A stretch of DNA of 64,000 nt from contig OZ038322.1 of NCBI GenBank assembly GCA_964035795.1, positions 8,693,868 to 8,757,867 of the forward strand. Direction: 5' to 3'. Shown in pieces: positions 25,439 through 36,340 of this stretch (the stretch's first letter is position 1; each line of letters begins with the position of its first letter). Origin of the DNA: Pterobdella sp. o SKG-2022. Its lineage: Eukaryota; Annelida; Clitellata; Hirudinida; Piscicolidae. The translations under genes were made by a program, and so were the position numbers. Under the pieces are notes generated by a model. It was not told the origin of the DNA. It ran no database searches and saw nothing but the letters and a program-made list of their open reading frames with translations.

Positions 25439-26351
25439 GTCGACCCTAGTGTTTGTCTTGGTGGGCTTTTCCTTTCATGCATTCAACTTCTCAGGTAAAA
25501 TTTCCGTTATTATTTCCAATAAAACTTGAATATTTGCGTTTAGTTTTTCAAATTTTAATTTTTTAAATTCATTATTATTCAATGCTACATAATATAATTA
25601 CAAAATTATCGCATTTGAAACAAAAAAAATTAAAATGTATAAAACAAAGTTAAATTTTTTTCTATGTCATTAACTTACTGGCATCGAACAATTACATTTA
25701 TTAGAAAATTTAAATTTTGCAGTTCTTAGGTAGCTCAGCTTCCCAGGCTCTTAATTAATTTTTCCATCGATCCTACACCCACCTGGATTACCAAAGACAC
25801 TAAATGCTTTTTATCGAAATTAGGATGAGTTTTACGCAATATATCGTAAATTCGTATGTGAAACTATTCTAAGTTTACAAGTTTGTTTGATAATTATTAG
25901 CGTTCATTACAAAAAGTAGTGAAAATTTTACATGACAAAGCCATTAAAATTTGTGTACTTTGAAACGAAATTTAACGCCAATCACATCTAACGACTCAAT
26001 ATAATCCTTAGTTTACTTTCCTCATTTATATCTTACAATTGGCGTCATTTTATTTTAAATCGGTGGAGATAATTCCAGATTACACAATATTTAACACGAG
26101 TGCCTTTTACTCATGCTCAATTATACAACCAAATTTTGCTCAATTTTCTCTCTCGTGAATAAAACTCGATGCATTGTTAAAAGCTTAAATGGACAAAATT
26201 AATAAAACTGCATTAGTTAATCTAGTTTCCATCTTAAAAGCGTATATATATGTAGCTTTTCATACATTATTTAACTTCTTAAAGCTAATAATGCTGATAT
26301 ATAGTGTCATCTATATAAAAAGAAACATCTTCGAGATCATAAACTTCAAAC
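25439..26351. promoter_or_regulatory. Divergent intergenic region between FoxJ-like and NK homeobox genes
   Basis: About 0.9 kb separates the two start codons, and both transcription-factor genes are read outward, so this must hold both promoters unless far 5' exons exist. Apart from the TATA-like element noted for the NK gene, I cannot assign binding sites by eye in this AT-rich sequence. Confidence 0.45.
26312..26320 (+). promoter_or_regulatory. TATA-like element of the NK homeobox gene
   Basis: ctatataaaa lies about 35 bp upstream of the ATG at 26352. If used, the 5' UTR would be only about ten bases, so a trans-spliced leader or an alternative upstream start is possible. Confidence 0.35.
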
Positions 26352-27504
26352 ATGGCTGACTTTACTATCGAGTCTATTCTTAATCATAGTACTGATCACC
26401 ACTCTTCTAAACCTATTGGAGCTTCTGTACATCCCATTGCTCTCCCATATGATCATCTTTACAATGATAATTTTCAATACTTGCGGCTCTATTCCTACCA
26501 GCAAAAACTCAAACAGTACCATTACCATAAGCGGTTCCAACAGAAGATGCAGCATAATTATTCTGATTTTCTAAATGAAGGTTAGCCTTGCTTGTCATTA
26601 TCGTCTGATACGTATAGGTTTCTTTAAAAGATTTCGACTGAATTAAAGTTATGTCTAGAAAATTTTTACTTATAATTGAAATTATATTTTTTTATTTTCA
26701 AAGTTTTTTTGAGAATTAATAAAATAAATAAGTTTAACGATGTGAAATCACAAAGACACAAGCAAATTTTTCTCAAGTTTCGTAACCACCCACTCTATTA
26801 ACGGGGCTTAGTGGTTATAGATGAGTTACTGGTTGTTATAATTAGCACCTCAGGTCATTGTAGAATCAAAGGATTCATTTAAAAATAAATTATTCTATCT
26901 TTCCACTTGTTTCTATCATTTCACCTTTAATCGACTCTCATTTTAAAAGTGGCCATTAATATAATTGAATAATTTATTTAGGTATGAGAATACATGAAAA
27001 ACATGATGATTTTCAAGACGAAAATATATCCTTGTCACCAGAGAAGAAACACGATTTTTATCATAACAAATCATTCGATGCTAGGACATTTTTAAAAGGA
27101 AGTGAAAGGTGTGGAAGAATCGTGCCTTGTCTAAGCAAGAAAGAAACTAAAACATTGAAAGAGGATTTAAAAGACAATTTTACTGAAAGTATCGATGTGA
27201 AAGAAGATAAGAACTGGCGTAAAAAGAGAAATAGGTCGGCATTCAGCCAGTCGCAAGTGTGGTACTTGGAGCAGCTGTTTGCATTTAAAAGGTACCCGAA
27301 CCACCAAGAAAAGAACTTCATCGCCAACTTTTTAGAACTTTCTGGTGAGCGTTTTGTGAATTTTCAAAAATTGGAATATAATTGCTTTTTTATGTTTCAA
27401 CAGAAATGCAAGTGAAAATATGGTTTCAGAACAAGCGATACAAGACTAAGAGAAAAGAGCGAGAGATTTTAAGTTTGATGAAAATTAACAGTGGCAATAA
27501 ATAA
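26352..27504 (+). CDS. NK-class homeobox transcription factor (NK3/bagpipe- or NK2-like), 3 exons, 230 aa
   Basis: Exons 26352-26580, 26982-27344 and 27404-27504 sum to 693 nt with matching phases. Residues 1-10 contain FTIESILN, a good Engrailed-homology-1 (EH1/TN) motif of the FxIxxIL type that recruits Groucho co-repressor. The homeodomain begins KKRNRSAFSQSQVWYLEQLF and ends with helix 3 QVKIWFQNKRYKTKRKE. The Tyr in the RYK triplet (homeodomain position 54) is the hallmark of NK2-group proteins that bind CAAG cores, and RYKTKRK resembles NK3/bagpipe, a visceral-muscle determinant in other animals. An intron interrupts the homeodomain just before helix 3. The tail after the homeodomain is only about 12 residues, so there is no C-terminal NK2-specific domain. 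NK3 versus NK2 needs a tree. Confidence 0.88.
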
Positions 27505-28725
27505 TTAAATTTTTTGAATGTAATATTTGAACTAAATAATATTTTAAAAATTTAGTAAAGTACGTTATTAATGATTAAATCTAGAATATCTCTAAGAGGA
27601 AAAAAATGAAATCAAATTTGTCTTGGATAATATTTTTAATTTAATACGACTAATCATTTCCGATTTGTGACAAAAACTTCAAATTTTGAATAAAATATAT
27701 TTTGGTTTTTATACTTTTGTAAAAGCGATAATGATAAAAAACTCCAAGTATTTATTTTTTTTGATGTTTACAATATATGGCCACTAAGTGAGCAAGATAC
27801 TTAATGATAATACATTGTGAAGATTAATAAGCTTTAAGACCTGATGATGTTTTTTTTATATATTAAAAAGCTTCAAAAACTCAACCTTATAATGCAGTTT
27901 GTTTCATTTCATCATAAAAGCTTGGTTAGTAAACAATTTTAAATACTACAATGGCTGCAATGGTAAGAGGCTAACATAAACATTAAAACAAGCTACCACG
28001 AGGCATTTAGTAAAAAAACCATCACTCGATAGTTTGTTTCGATAAAAAAACTTTTTGTTTTTCCCAATAATTATGTCTTATAAGCTATTCTACTTCATAA
28101 AACCACTACTTTTTCTCTTATATAATTTTAGATTTTTTTTCTATGTTCAACTATTTAATCTAATATTTCTATGGTTAGTCACTCTTTGAAATAAATTCTT
28201 GCTTATGATTATGAACTTTTCAATTAATAAAAAAGTATTAAAAATGGTTTAGAAGAGATACTCATACTCTAGGCAATAAGTGTTTCAGAGCATGTAATAC
28301 ATTATAAAACGTTTTTTTCTGAAAATTAAATTATTTATTTAAATTTAAAAACGTTTGACATAAAAAAATGATTTTATACATAAAGATGCTCTTTAGATAA
28401 AAACTCACTAAAATACATTCAAACTATTAGTTGTACCCAAAGATATTGAGATTTCCTTCTTTTTCTTTTTTTGTTTACCAGGTTTGTGTAATCGGCTTTT
28501 ATCTTCATCTGCTCAATCCTCAAAATTGGAAAATCTAATTTGATTTTTGATTTTTAAACTTTTTGCTAGAAACATTTTATAGTTGGTTATTTCAAAAATT
28601 TTGATGATAATGTAACAACCCCCGGTTTCGTTTAAATCATGGTCTTCAATAAAACTAATTATATAGCTTCATTATTTTCGTTGTTATCATCTAATTTTGA
28701 TAAATATTTATTCAAGGAGTAGACA
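27505..28725. other. Intergenic, nothing recognised; 5' region of RPL26
   Basis: AT-rich spacer. A pyrimidine-rich stretch near 28455-28480 followed by a possible acceptor (tttaccag), and an AG just before the RPL26 start, suggest a short 5' UTR exon for the ribosomal gene. This is not certain. Confidence 0.35.
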
Positions 28726-29288
28726 ATGAAATTCAACAAAAGTGTAACTGGGTCGAGGCGCAAGAATAGGCGAGCCCATTTCAATGCTCCCTCTCATATT
28801 CGCCGTAAGATTATGAGTTCCCCTCTTTCAAAGGAATTACGTCAAAAATATTCTGTACGTTCTATCCCTATCAGAAAAGATGATGAAGTACAGGTATTGC
28901 TTAGAATTTCAACAGTTTAAGTTAGGATGTTTTTAATGGTTTTAAATTATAAGTTAGAAATATGGAACTTTCTAATTTCTATCGTTATCATTAAATGTTT
29001 AATTCATCGATGGTTTTTACATAGGTAGTGAGAGGTCACCATAAAGGAACACAAGTTGGAAAAGTTGTGCAGGTCTACCGCAAAAAATTTGTGATCCACA
29101 TTGAAAGAGTTCAAAGAGACAAATGCAATGGATCACCAGTCTATGTTGGTATTCATCCATCAAAAGTTGTCATTGTCAAGCTGAAGATGGATAAAGATCG
29201 TAAAAACATCTTGGATCGTAAAGCTAGTGGTAGACAACAGACTGATAAAGGAAAACATACTGAAGAATCAGTAATGGAAGTTGAATAA
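28726..29288 (+). CDS. RPL26: Ribosomal protein L26 (eL26/uL24 family), 2 exons, 143 aa
   Basis: Exons 28726-28893 and 29025-29288 join in phase 0 to give 143 residues, close to the family's usual 145. Family motifs are in order: [43 protein letters not shown], then [20 protein letters not shown] (KOW motif), [17 protein letters not shown] and [14 protein letters not shown]. The protein is a component of the large ribosomal subunit near the polypeptide exit. An AATAAA follows the stop by about 30 nt. The gene converges on the RING-H2 gene, whose stop codon lies about 75 nt away on the other strand. Confidence 0.96.
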
Positions 29289-29317
29289 AAAGATTCAAAA
29301 ACTGTTGTTTCTTGGTG

Positions 29318-29323
29318 AATAAA
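29318..29323 (+). terminator. Polyadenylation signal AATAAA for RPL26
   Basis: aataaa about 30 nt after the RPL26 stop codon. Cleavage beyond it would make the RPL26 3' UTR approach or overlap the 3' end of the convergent RING gene. Confidence 0.6.
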
Positions 29324-29361
29324 AGATACAAGTACTTTATGTTTATTTTTAAAAGTAAAAA

Positions 29362-30567
29362 CTAAAACAAATGAAAATTCAAAAAAATTTTTTTTCTGCA
29401 TAATGGACAGGATTCCTTTATCTGAAAGTTTAGGAAAGCTGGGGTTAAAATGCTATGGTGTATTGAAAAGAAAATTTACCTTCAGCCATTTTTTGCAACA
29501 GGCCATATGGTAAACGTGAAGGCAAGGCAATATAGTCAGCACTTCATTGGAGAAAACTTCATCTAAGCAAACACTGCATTTTGTGTTGCCTATAATTTTG
29601 TTTTTCTCTAGTATTGGTAATTCTATGTTGTGTTCTTCTAAATTGTCTCCAGTGTATAATGTATCATCAGAATTAAAAGCATTATTTATGTGGTCTGTTT
29701 CTTCTATTGCAGATAGTAAGTAAGCATCTATGAGATACCTGGTGGAATAGTTAGTCATCTGAATGTGTCCTCAATTGTATAAACATTGCTTACAAAAAGT
29801 GTAAGAAAAAACTTGGATAGCATTTCGGATATCCAGAATTCTCCTTTATCAAATCTGAAACTTTATTTACAAGTTTTTCACAAAACTTTCTATTTATTTT
29901 TTTAGTTAAAAGTTCAATAATCTCTTTGGGGTTGATCTTATTTCTTAATTGGGTCGAAACTTCTTTTATAGTATGTAATTGAGTGTAAGTACAAAATCCA
30001 TATTGTGATATATTGAGAAAAATAACTTTAACTGGTTGCAACTTCACATCAAAATAGATCTGTTCAATTTTTTTGAATTTTAGCATTTAAAATGAAATAA
30101 GAGTAGTATTTAAAATGAAAAAGTAGGTATAAAAAGATTAATAAACAACAAACCTTGAGTTTTGCTAGATATTTTTGCAATATAATAGGTAGTCTAAAAA
30201 TATCGTTTGATTCTATTATTTTTCCTTGTATCGCTAGAACTTGGCCAAGTTCTTCTAGACATATTTTCAAAAACCAGTAATATAATTCCAAAAAGTAATT
30301 ATCCAGTAAATTATTTAAAAAGTTAAAGTTATGTGCTTCTGACAAAAAACTTTCAGGTAAATTTTTTAGTAAAAGCTGATAAGAGAATTTTTCTTTTTGT
30401 AATACTTCAAGCGTACCGTACGAAGGGGAAGGCAGCAATGAGTTTGATTTTGTATTTGATTCAATGAGACTAGCAGCTAAATCAGTTGAACTTTTAACAT
30501 TTTTGAATTTATTAATTAAATTTGCTAAGGTAGATACGGAAAAACTAAAAACTTCGTCTGTTATCAT
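29362..30567 (-). CDS. RING-H2 finger protein, probable E3 ubiquitin ligase, 4 exons, 332 aa
   Basis: Exons 30567-30154, 30059-29794, 29738-29480 and 29421-29362 sum to 999 nt with consistent phases; the introns are only about 55-95 nt. The first 250 residues are a helical, Leu-rich region (MITDEVFSFSVSTL, LNNLLDNYFLELYYW, IIELLTKKINRKF) that I do not recognise. The C-terminus carries a C3H2C3 RING: CSVCLDE, then CLHVYHMACCKKWL, with the last Cys pair (SCPLC) on the final exon. Such rings bind E2 enzymes and promote ubiquitin transfer. The protein ends about a dozen residues after the RING. Substrate unknown. Confidence 0.8.
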
Positions 30568-31150
30568 TTTTGTGAGTTGAATTTTTTTTGGCCACAGAAA
30601 TAATTTTTCTTTTCGAAACTAAGATTTTATATAAACATCAATCAAAATTACCAGTTAGACTTAAAGTGAATAAGCTCTCCACAATCCGAGATGATACACC
30701 TATGAATAAGACTGATTACTGGAAATGCTTGCGAACCCTTAAAAATAGATTTGAATTAATAATTTATAAGTAGTCATATATTGAATAACATTAAATATGT
30801 AGTGTATATATTCATCCTTTGTTCAGAAGCTGATGCTTTGTGAATCATAAAGGCCTTTGTTTTGTCGCAAAAAAAATATTTTTTCACTTTTATTTTCCAA
30901 AAAATAAATTATTTGATAGAAAATTTTTTAAAAAAATTAAATTTTTAAAACAATATTCAAGTTTGTAAATAAATTTTGTCGTTACCATGGTATTGTATAC
31001 AATATTTTGAAAACTGATTTCCTAGATTTTTTCAATTGATATTTATTTATTTGTTTTGTAAGAAAAAGTTTTGAATAAATATTGATTTTGATAATTGACT
31101 CTGAAACAGTTCACCATTCAATTTGTATAAACTTTTGATTTTCAATAAAA
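30568..31150. other. Divergent intergenic region
   Basis: Lies between the RING gene (minus) and the 8-exon gene (plus). A plus-strand open frame at 30576-30773 contains KLPVRLKVNKLSTIRDD and YWKCLRTLKNRFEL but has no ATG near its start. It could be a small unrecognised exon; I do not call it a gene. Confidence 0.3.
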
Positions 31151-32944
31151 ATGTTTATTGATAAAAGAAGAGAGGATCTGCAGCAAACGAGTACTGGCAG
31201 AAGTCATATATGGGTTCAACCCCAAAACTTCTCTTTCAATCGTACTCTGGTTAGAAATTATTATTTCAACATAGAATAAATATAATCTAACGTTTCATCT
31301 ACAGACAAGTCTCCAAAGTGATTTACCATCGATACTACAAGAAAATAAAATCTTACCTTCTGAACAATACATTACAACTAATCAAGCCAATCATGACTAT
31401 AAACCCCACGCTATACAAAACAATGGTTTAAATACATATTTAATTGTTTAAGTTAATAAATGGATTTGGTATTTTTCAAGGTTATCCTCTATGTAAGCCA
31501 CTTCCTCACTACAAAATTCAGTATAACAAAGATTTACATGAAAAGGTAAATTATCGCTTTTATTACTTATATTGACATAAGTTTTTTGTTAATAATTCTA
31601 TAAATATTATAATTATTTTATTTTCATAATTTTGAAGCTTTTAAAAGAAAAACCTCGTAGAGCCTTAACCATGGCTAATTCCAAATCAGAAACGATTGAA
31701 GAATTTGATGCTAAAATGGGTGTGTAAAATTTTTCTACATGTATTTTCAATGATGAAAAATAAATGTCGATAGGAGTTAAAAGCCCTGAGACCTACGGAA
31801 TGGGATGTTGCAAGGGACTCACTTTGAAAGAACATTTCAAGGTTGATAAAAAGCAGCTTACTTGTTTGATTCTTTGCATTTGATAAAGTAAATTATGCTT
31901 ACGAAAAGCTACTTTGCTTAATAAACATTTTGTCTGTGTCTTTTGAACTTATTATTTAATAATTGAAACTTTTCATTTTGCAGTTTATATATTAATTTCA
32001 TAATGAATTTACGTCTAATTCTTAGAGTCTTCCAGTGCTAGACAGAACAAAAAGATCTTTTTCATGTGGACCAAGATGTACTGCAGACCAGAAAAAAGCA
32101 ACATCAATTATGCTTTTGAACGACCCGTACATGACAACGAACATGAAAGTGCACAGACAATTTGCAGAGGGAGAAAAGATCCGTGAATTCAGTCCCAGGA
32201 GGTTTCAAAATCTTGTTTGCTTCGAATCGTGTTTTATCTGATGTTTGATGTAGGTACATTTTTTATTTATAGATAACAGTATTTTCAAGTTTATAATTAT
32301 CTCGTTTGTACAAATTCTTTCATAATTCGTTGGGAGTTAAAAATTCTTTTGTAATTATCTTAATTAATTCGAATAGTTTTTATTTTACGCATTGAAAATT
32401 TTGCTTCAAAGTTTTGAGCCTCCACTGGCGAAAGGACAAGAATGTCCAATGTTAGACAAAATTAGATTTAAAAACGCCACGAAGATTAGAAGCACACCGG
32501 CCTTCATCAACCGAGTCCCTCACACGTTTGTGCACGCAACTTTATTTTTTAATAATAATACCAACTTGGTTCAATTTTTTCTAAAAAAATTATAATATAC
32601 AAATTAACAGAGGACTTCAGACAAATTATAACGATGATTTTAAGAACCCCATATCAATGCATAAATCAAATACTTCTGTGTGTCTATCTACTTATAACAC
32701 TGATCCTAAGTCTTTTGATTCTCAAAAGCCAAATGAACCAAGAAAATTCGAAGGTAAAGGTAAATACAAATTTAAAAAAAGCAATGCTCTTTCGTGTTAT
32801 AAAAGGGATTATAGAGAGCCTGTACAAAGCAGCAAATACATGGATGATTTTTATGAGAGAATTGGATTACCTGCATTTCCAATTCCTTGTTCTTATCTCA
32901 CTGAATACCAAACTTTTGGTAGTAAACGAAAAGTTTTAGTATAA
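31151..32944 (+). CDS. Unrecognised 352-aa protein, 8 exons
   Basis: Exons 31151-31249, 31305-31425, 31481-31545, 31638-31719, 31774-31841, 32026-32214, about 32419-32529 and 32621-32944 sum to 1059 nt in one frame. The protein is hydrophilic, without signal peptide or membrane segment, and rich in Lys, Pro, Tyr and Asn. It contains short Pro-Tyr/Tyr-Pro motifs (GYPLCKPLPHYKIQYN, SPETYGMGCC, YREPVQSSKY, FPIPCSYLTEYQTF). That look resembles ciliary or sperm microtubule-associated proteins and would go with the nearby ODF3-like gene, but this is only an impression and I cannot name a family. The acceptor of exon 7 is ambiguous (alternatives a few codons upstream). Confidence 0.6.
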
Positions 32945-33499
32945 GTTATGTTCACTGGATAGTAAATGTGGTGAAATTATTTAATACTCAAATTTTTAAA
33001 TGTTTGAAAAAAATATGTAAACTGAAATTCATAAAATCAATAATATAAAAAAATTTTGAGCAGCTGATTCAATCTTTCTTGAAACTCATTTTTTAATTAA
33101 AAATTATTAGTTAGTTCTGAATGGGACTTGAATAAAATTTCAGAGTTTTTACATATTTTTGAAATTATAAGATAATTAATACTTCATGCTAGCTTTAATT
33201 CTATACAATGATTAATATACTGTTTTGAAATCCTGTTTGGATAGCTCACAACGACGATCAAACTCAATTACTAAAATTTTCTTTGTTCATTATAGCTATA
33301 TATTCACCATTATGAGTAAATGCATAGATCAAACCAAACAAATATATAAGACTAAACGTGTAAAAAATATGTCTTAAAACAAATATTTTTTTAAAAAATT
33401 TCATCTAAAAAAGTAAATTTTATTAATTTATAAGCAAGATTGTTATTGTGGTTAATGCTCTTCCGAATATTATAATTATCGTTTTGAGAACATTTGAAA
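32945..33499. other. Intergenic, nothing recognised
   Basis: AT-rich spacer between two plus-strand genes. It presumably holds the 3' UTR of one and the promoter of the next. Confidence 0.4.
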
Positions 33500-35739
33500 A
33501 TGTATCTTAAATCGTGTTGTTTATTGCTTATTTTTTGTACGTTTGTTGTTATTCAATCTACACAGTACAAAACAGAAAGGCAGGGAAGAGTAAACTCACT
33601 TCGTGGTTACTTCAAAGATAACAGTTTTGGTAGCCATGGATGCGTGGATATTCCTAAAAATCTTTCATTATGTCATGATATTGGTTATCCTCGTATGTTT
33701 TTACCAAACAATTTGCAGCATGACAATATAAACGAAGTGGTACAACAATCTTCTTCATGGAAACCTCTGGTAAGAAGCAAATGCCATGGTGATGTGAGAT
33801 TATTTCTTTGCAGTTTGTATGCTCCTGTTTGTTTGGATGAACCAATTTTCCCATGCCGTAATTTATGTGAAAGTGTCAAAGAAGCTTGTGAGCCAAAAAT
33901 GCAGGCATATGGATATTCTTGGCCTGAGATGTTTGATTGCAGTAAATTCCCTGGTGCTGGAAGTTTATGCATTGAACCTGTGGCAGGGATGTCCAAAGAA
34001 TATCAACATGTAACCACTGATAAGGAGCATATAGTTAGTGGTGAAAAGTTTAAAAATAATGTTAATGAAAAAGAAATCAATAGTGAAAAAAATTTGGATG
34101 AATGGAAAGGTTTTAATGAGAAGGATAATGGAAGGAGCAATGGGAGAAAAATAAAAAACCAGCGTTTTATCCATAAGATTGAAACATATAAATCAAGATG
34201 TTATGGAAAAAATTGCCACAAGAGAGTTCATGAATATGCCCAGAATAGATGCGAAGGAAGAAAATGCAATCATAAAATTATTCATCACTCTTGTAAGCTT
34301 TGTTCTACTTTCAATGAAATTATTAGCTAATTATAATATATTTTATTTGATAAGTATAGTAAACTTTCTCCTGTATTGTACATTTCTATTATAAAGTCGG
34401 CTTATGTACGATTAACAATGCCTGCCGACAATTCGCGCCGCTGGTGTAATGGTATCATGCAAGATTCCCATTCTTGCGACCCGGGTTCGATTCCCGGGCG
34501 GCGCAAATTTTTTTTTTTTTAGGAATTAATTTTTAAAGTATCTTAATATATTTCGTTCTTGTGTCACGAAAATTTGTATGACTTTACCATTATTACATAT
34601 GGCGTAGAATACCCCAAATCAAATTGTTAAGTCAACAAACACAAAGTAATTTTCAACTACAGACAAAGCTTTTTGTAAGTGATAATCACTTGATAATGTA
34701 AGCTAAGACTTGCGAAAAGCTTCATGTCTGTTTTTGAATAAATACTTTGTGTTTTTCGAACTTAAATTATTACATATTCTATAATCTGTTTAAATTTTAC
34801 TTTAGTTTCTATGCAAGTAATTGAAGTCTTCAAGTCAGTTTGCACATCAAATTTTAGTAAGTTTTCCAATTTTCTTACATTTAAATTATTCATGGGTCTC
34901 AATCATACTTTTGAAATTTTTCAGCTGCATTTCTCTACAAACCGGTTTTAAAAAGAGAAAAAGATCGCTTTATTGTGAGTGGAAACGTTGTCTTTTTCAA
35001 CAATGATGTTAAAGACGAAAAAACGTGTAACGGCCAGAAAAACGCTTGTGACTTTGTTATCTCCGACCATTTGAAAAATGTCAGCATTGATTTAAAACGT
35101 AATAATGCCGATGCCTTTCAATTTGTTAAATACCTGGAATCGCAAGGCCATTTGAACAATGATAAGGGAAAAAAGAATAAAGTGAACTATCGAAAAGATA
35201 AAAGATTAAAATGGAGAAAGAATAAATCAACATTTGAGAGTTATAGTCGTGCCAAACGTTTTAACAGGTATCACAAAAAGAAGCAGCACAATCTGGAATT
35301 GCAAAAGTTGGCTAAGTTTTTGAGAAAAAATCAAAAGCTTTTGATCAGTGGTAACTATACTGAAAATGTTGATCAAAACTCTAATCAATCACAGACCTCG
35401 AAAAGCAAAGAAGTAAACGTTGAAAAAGTTTTGACAATGATGAAGTTGGTGCACAAGAAAAAGTTATGGGGTAGACCGGCAAATAATTACTTGGGAAAGA
35501 AAAAGAGTTCATATTGCGATTTTGTGAAAAATTATGAACACAATGAAATTGATTTGAAGGATTTGGACCATGGCAGAGCTCACTTAATGGTTAATAATGA
35601 TGAGATAAAAATAGTTAAAGTTAATAAAAGGAAAAATAAAAATGGGAGAAATTATCCAAATCGTAAATGGGGTAGGAAATTGCGTAGAGAAAAGAAGCAT
35701 GATAAAAGAATGTTCAAAAAGGAGAGTAAGAAGGGTTAG
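33500..35739 (+). CDS. Secreted Frizzled-CRD protein (sFRP-like) with long basic tail, 2 exons, 535 aa
   Basis: Exon 1 (33500-34292) starts MYLKSCCLLLIFCTFVVIQS, a signal peptide. I chose this ATG over a TTG two codons earlier. The Frizzled cysteine-rich domain follows (about residues 50-160): CVDIPKNLSLCHDIGYP, LPNNLQHDNINEVVQQSSSW, CHGDVRLFLCSLYAPVCL, PCRNLCESVKEACEP, FDCSKFP. Closest in pattern to sFRP1/2/5, which bind Wnts outside the cell. Exon 1 ends at a strong donor (T|GTAAGC) in a Cys-containing region (CYGKNCHKRV, CEGRKCNHKI). The frame reading on to a stop at 34330 is intron. Exon 2 (34925-35739) continues SAFLYKPVLKREKDRF and then about 200 Lys/Arg-rich residues. A netrin-like domain is expected here in sFRPs, but only a faint trace is visible. 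The basic tail would favour heparan-sulfate binding. The intron holds a tRNA gene. Confidence 0.82.
34435..34505 (+). tRNA. tRNA-Gly (anticodon CCC)
   Basis: A 71-nt cloverleaf. The acceptor stem GCGCCGC pairs with GCGGCGC at 34498-34504, with discriminator A at 34505. The anticodon stem CAAGA/TCTTG encloses the loop TTCCCAT, so the anticodon is CCC. The T-arm has GGGTTCGATTCCC and the D-arm TGGTGTAATGG. No CCA is encoded, as in eukaryotes. It lies inside the intron of the Frizzled-CRD gene in the same orientation. The internal A box and B box (GGTTCGATTCC) make it an independent RNA polymerase III gene. Confidence 0.96.
34508..34520 (+). terminator. RNA polymerase III terminator (T13)
   Basis: A run of 13 T starts two bases after the tRNA-Gly, the standard Pol III stop. 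On the host gene's strand it lies within the intron. Confidence 0.9.
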
Positions 35740-36340
35740 AAAGGAATGAAACATTACGAAAAATTAAATTCTAAATGATTATTGGTGGTTTTGAAATATA
35801 GTTAAGGGTTTGCTTTTTAAATTTTTGTTTAAATTGCTTGGGTAAAATGACTCCAAAGCCGCAAATGTTTTTATTCGACATAAAATATTAACAAAATGCC
35901 ATTTATTCATGCTGACACGAGTGAACAGAAAGTTTTTTATAGTGTTTTCTATAAATTTCTAAACATGATCCAAAGTTATTATCAAGTGTTTTAGTATTAC
36001 AACTCTCAAACTTTTATCTTTTAGACATCATTTTGACTTCTCACGCGTTTACAACGTTAGCCTATTATACTATTTCTTGCCATTTTGTATTGATTTTATT
36101 GAGGGTCTCACTGACTTTTATACATGTAGTTTTTCAAAGGAAAAAGTATTACACACGAAACTTTGTATTTCAATTTGTAATGATATAGTGTTTGAATATA
36201 TTTGCTTTGTCTGTTGTTATTGATAATAAAGATCAAAATTGTTGGTTATTTTGACACTGATTAGGAACTACGGATCTAAAGCTGATTCAGTAAATTAACT
36301 AATTTATCGTAAAAGTAATTAGCAAAACCCGCGTCAAATC
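35740..36340. other. Convergent intergenic spacer
   Basis: Between the 3' ends of the Frizzled-CRD gene and the LRR gene. aataaa near 36227 (gataataaagatc) could be a polyadenylation signal for the plus-strand gene. Nothing else recognised. Confidence 0.4.

Noticed and set aside
30576..30773. Small plus-strand ORF of about 60 codons
   Set aside because: No ATG at its start, no recognised family, and it overlaps the 5' side of the RING gene. Kept only as a note in the intergenic entry.
34293..34330. Extension of the Frizzled-CRD exon to a stop at 34330
   Set aside because: A strong GTAAGC donor precedes it, and exon 2 joins in phase to continue the same kind of basic sequence. An intron-retained form is possible but not preferred.
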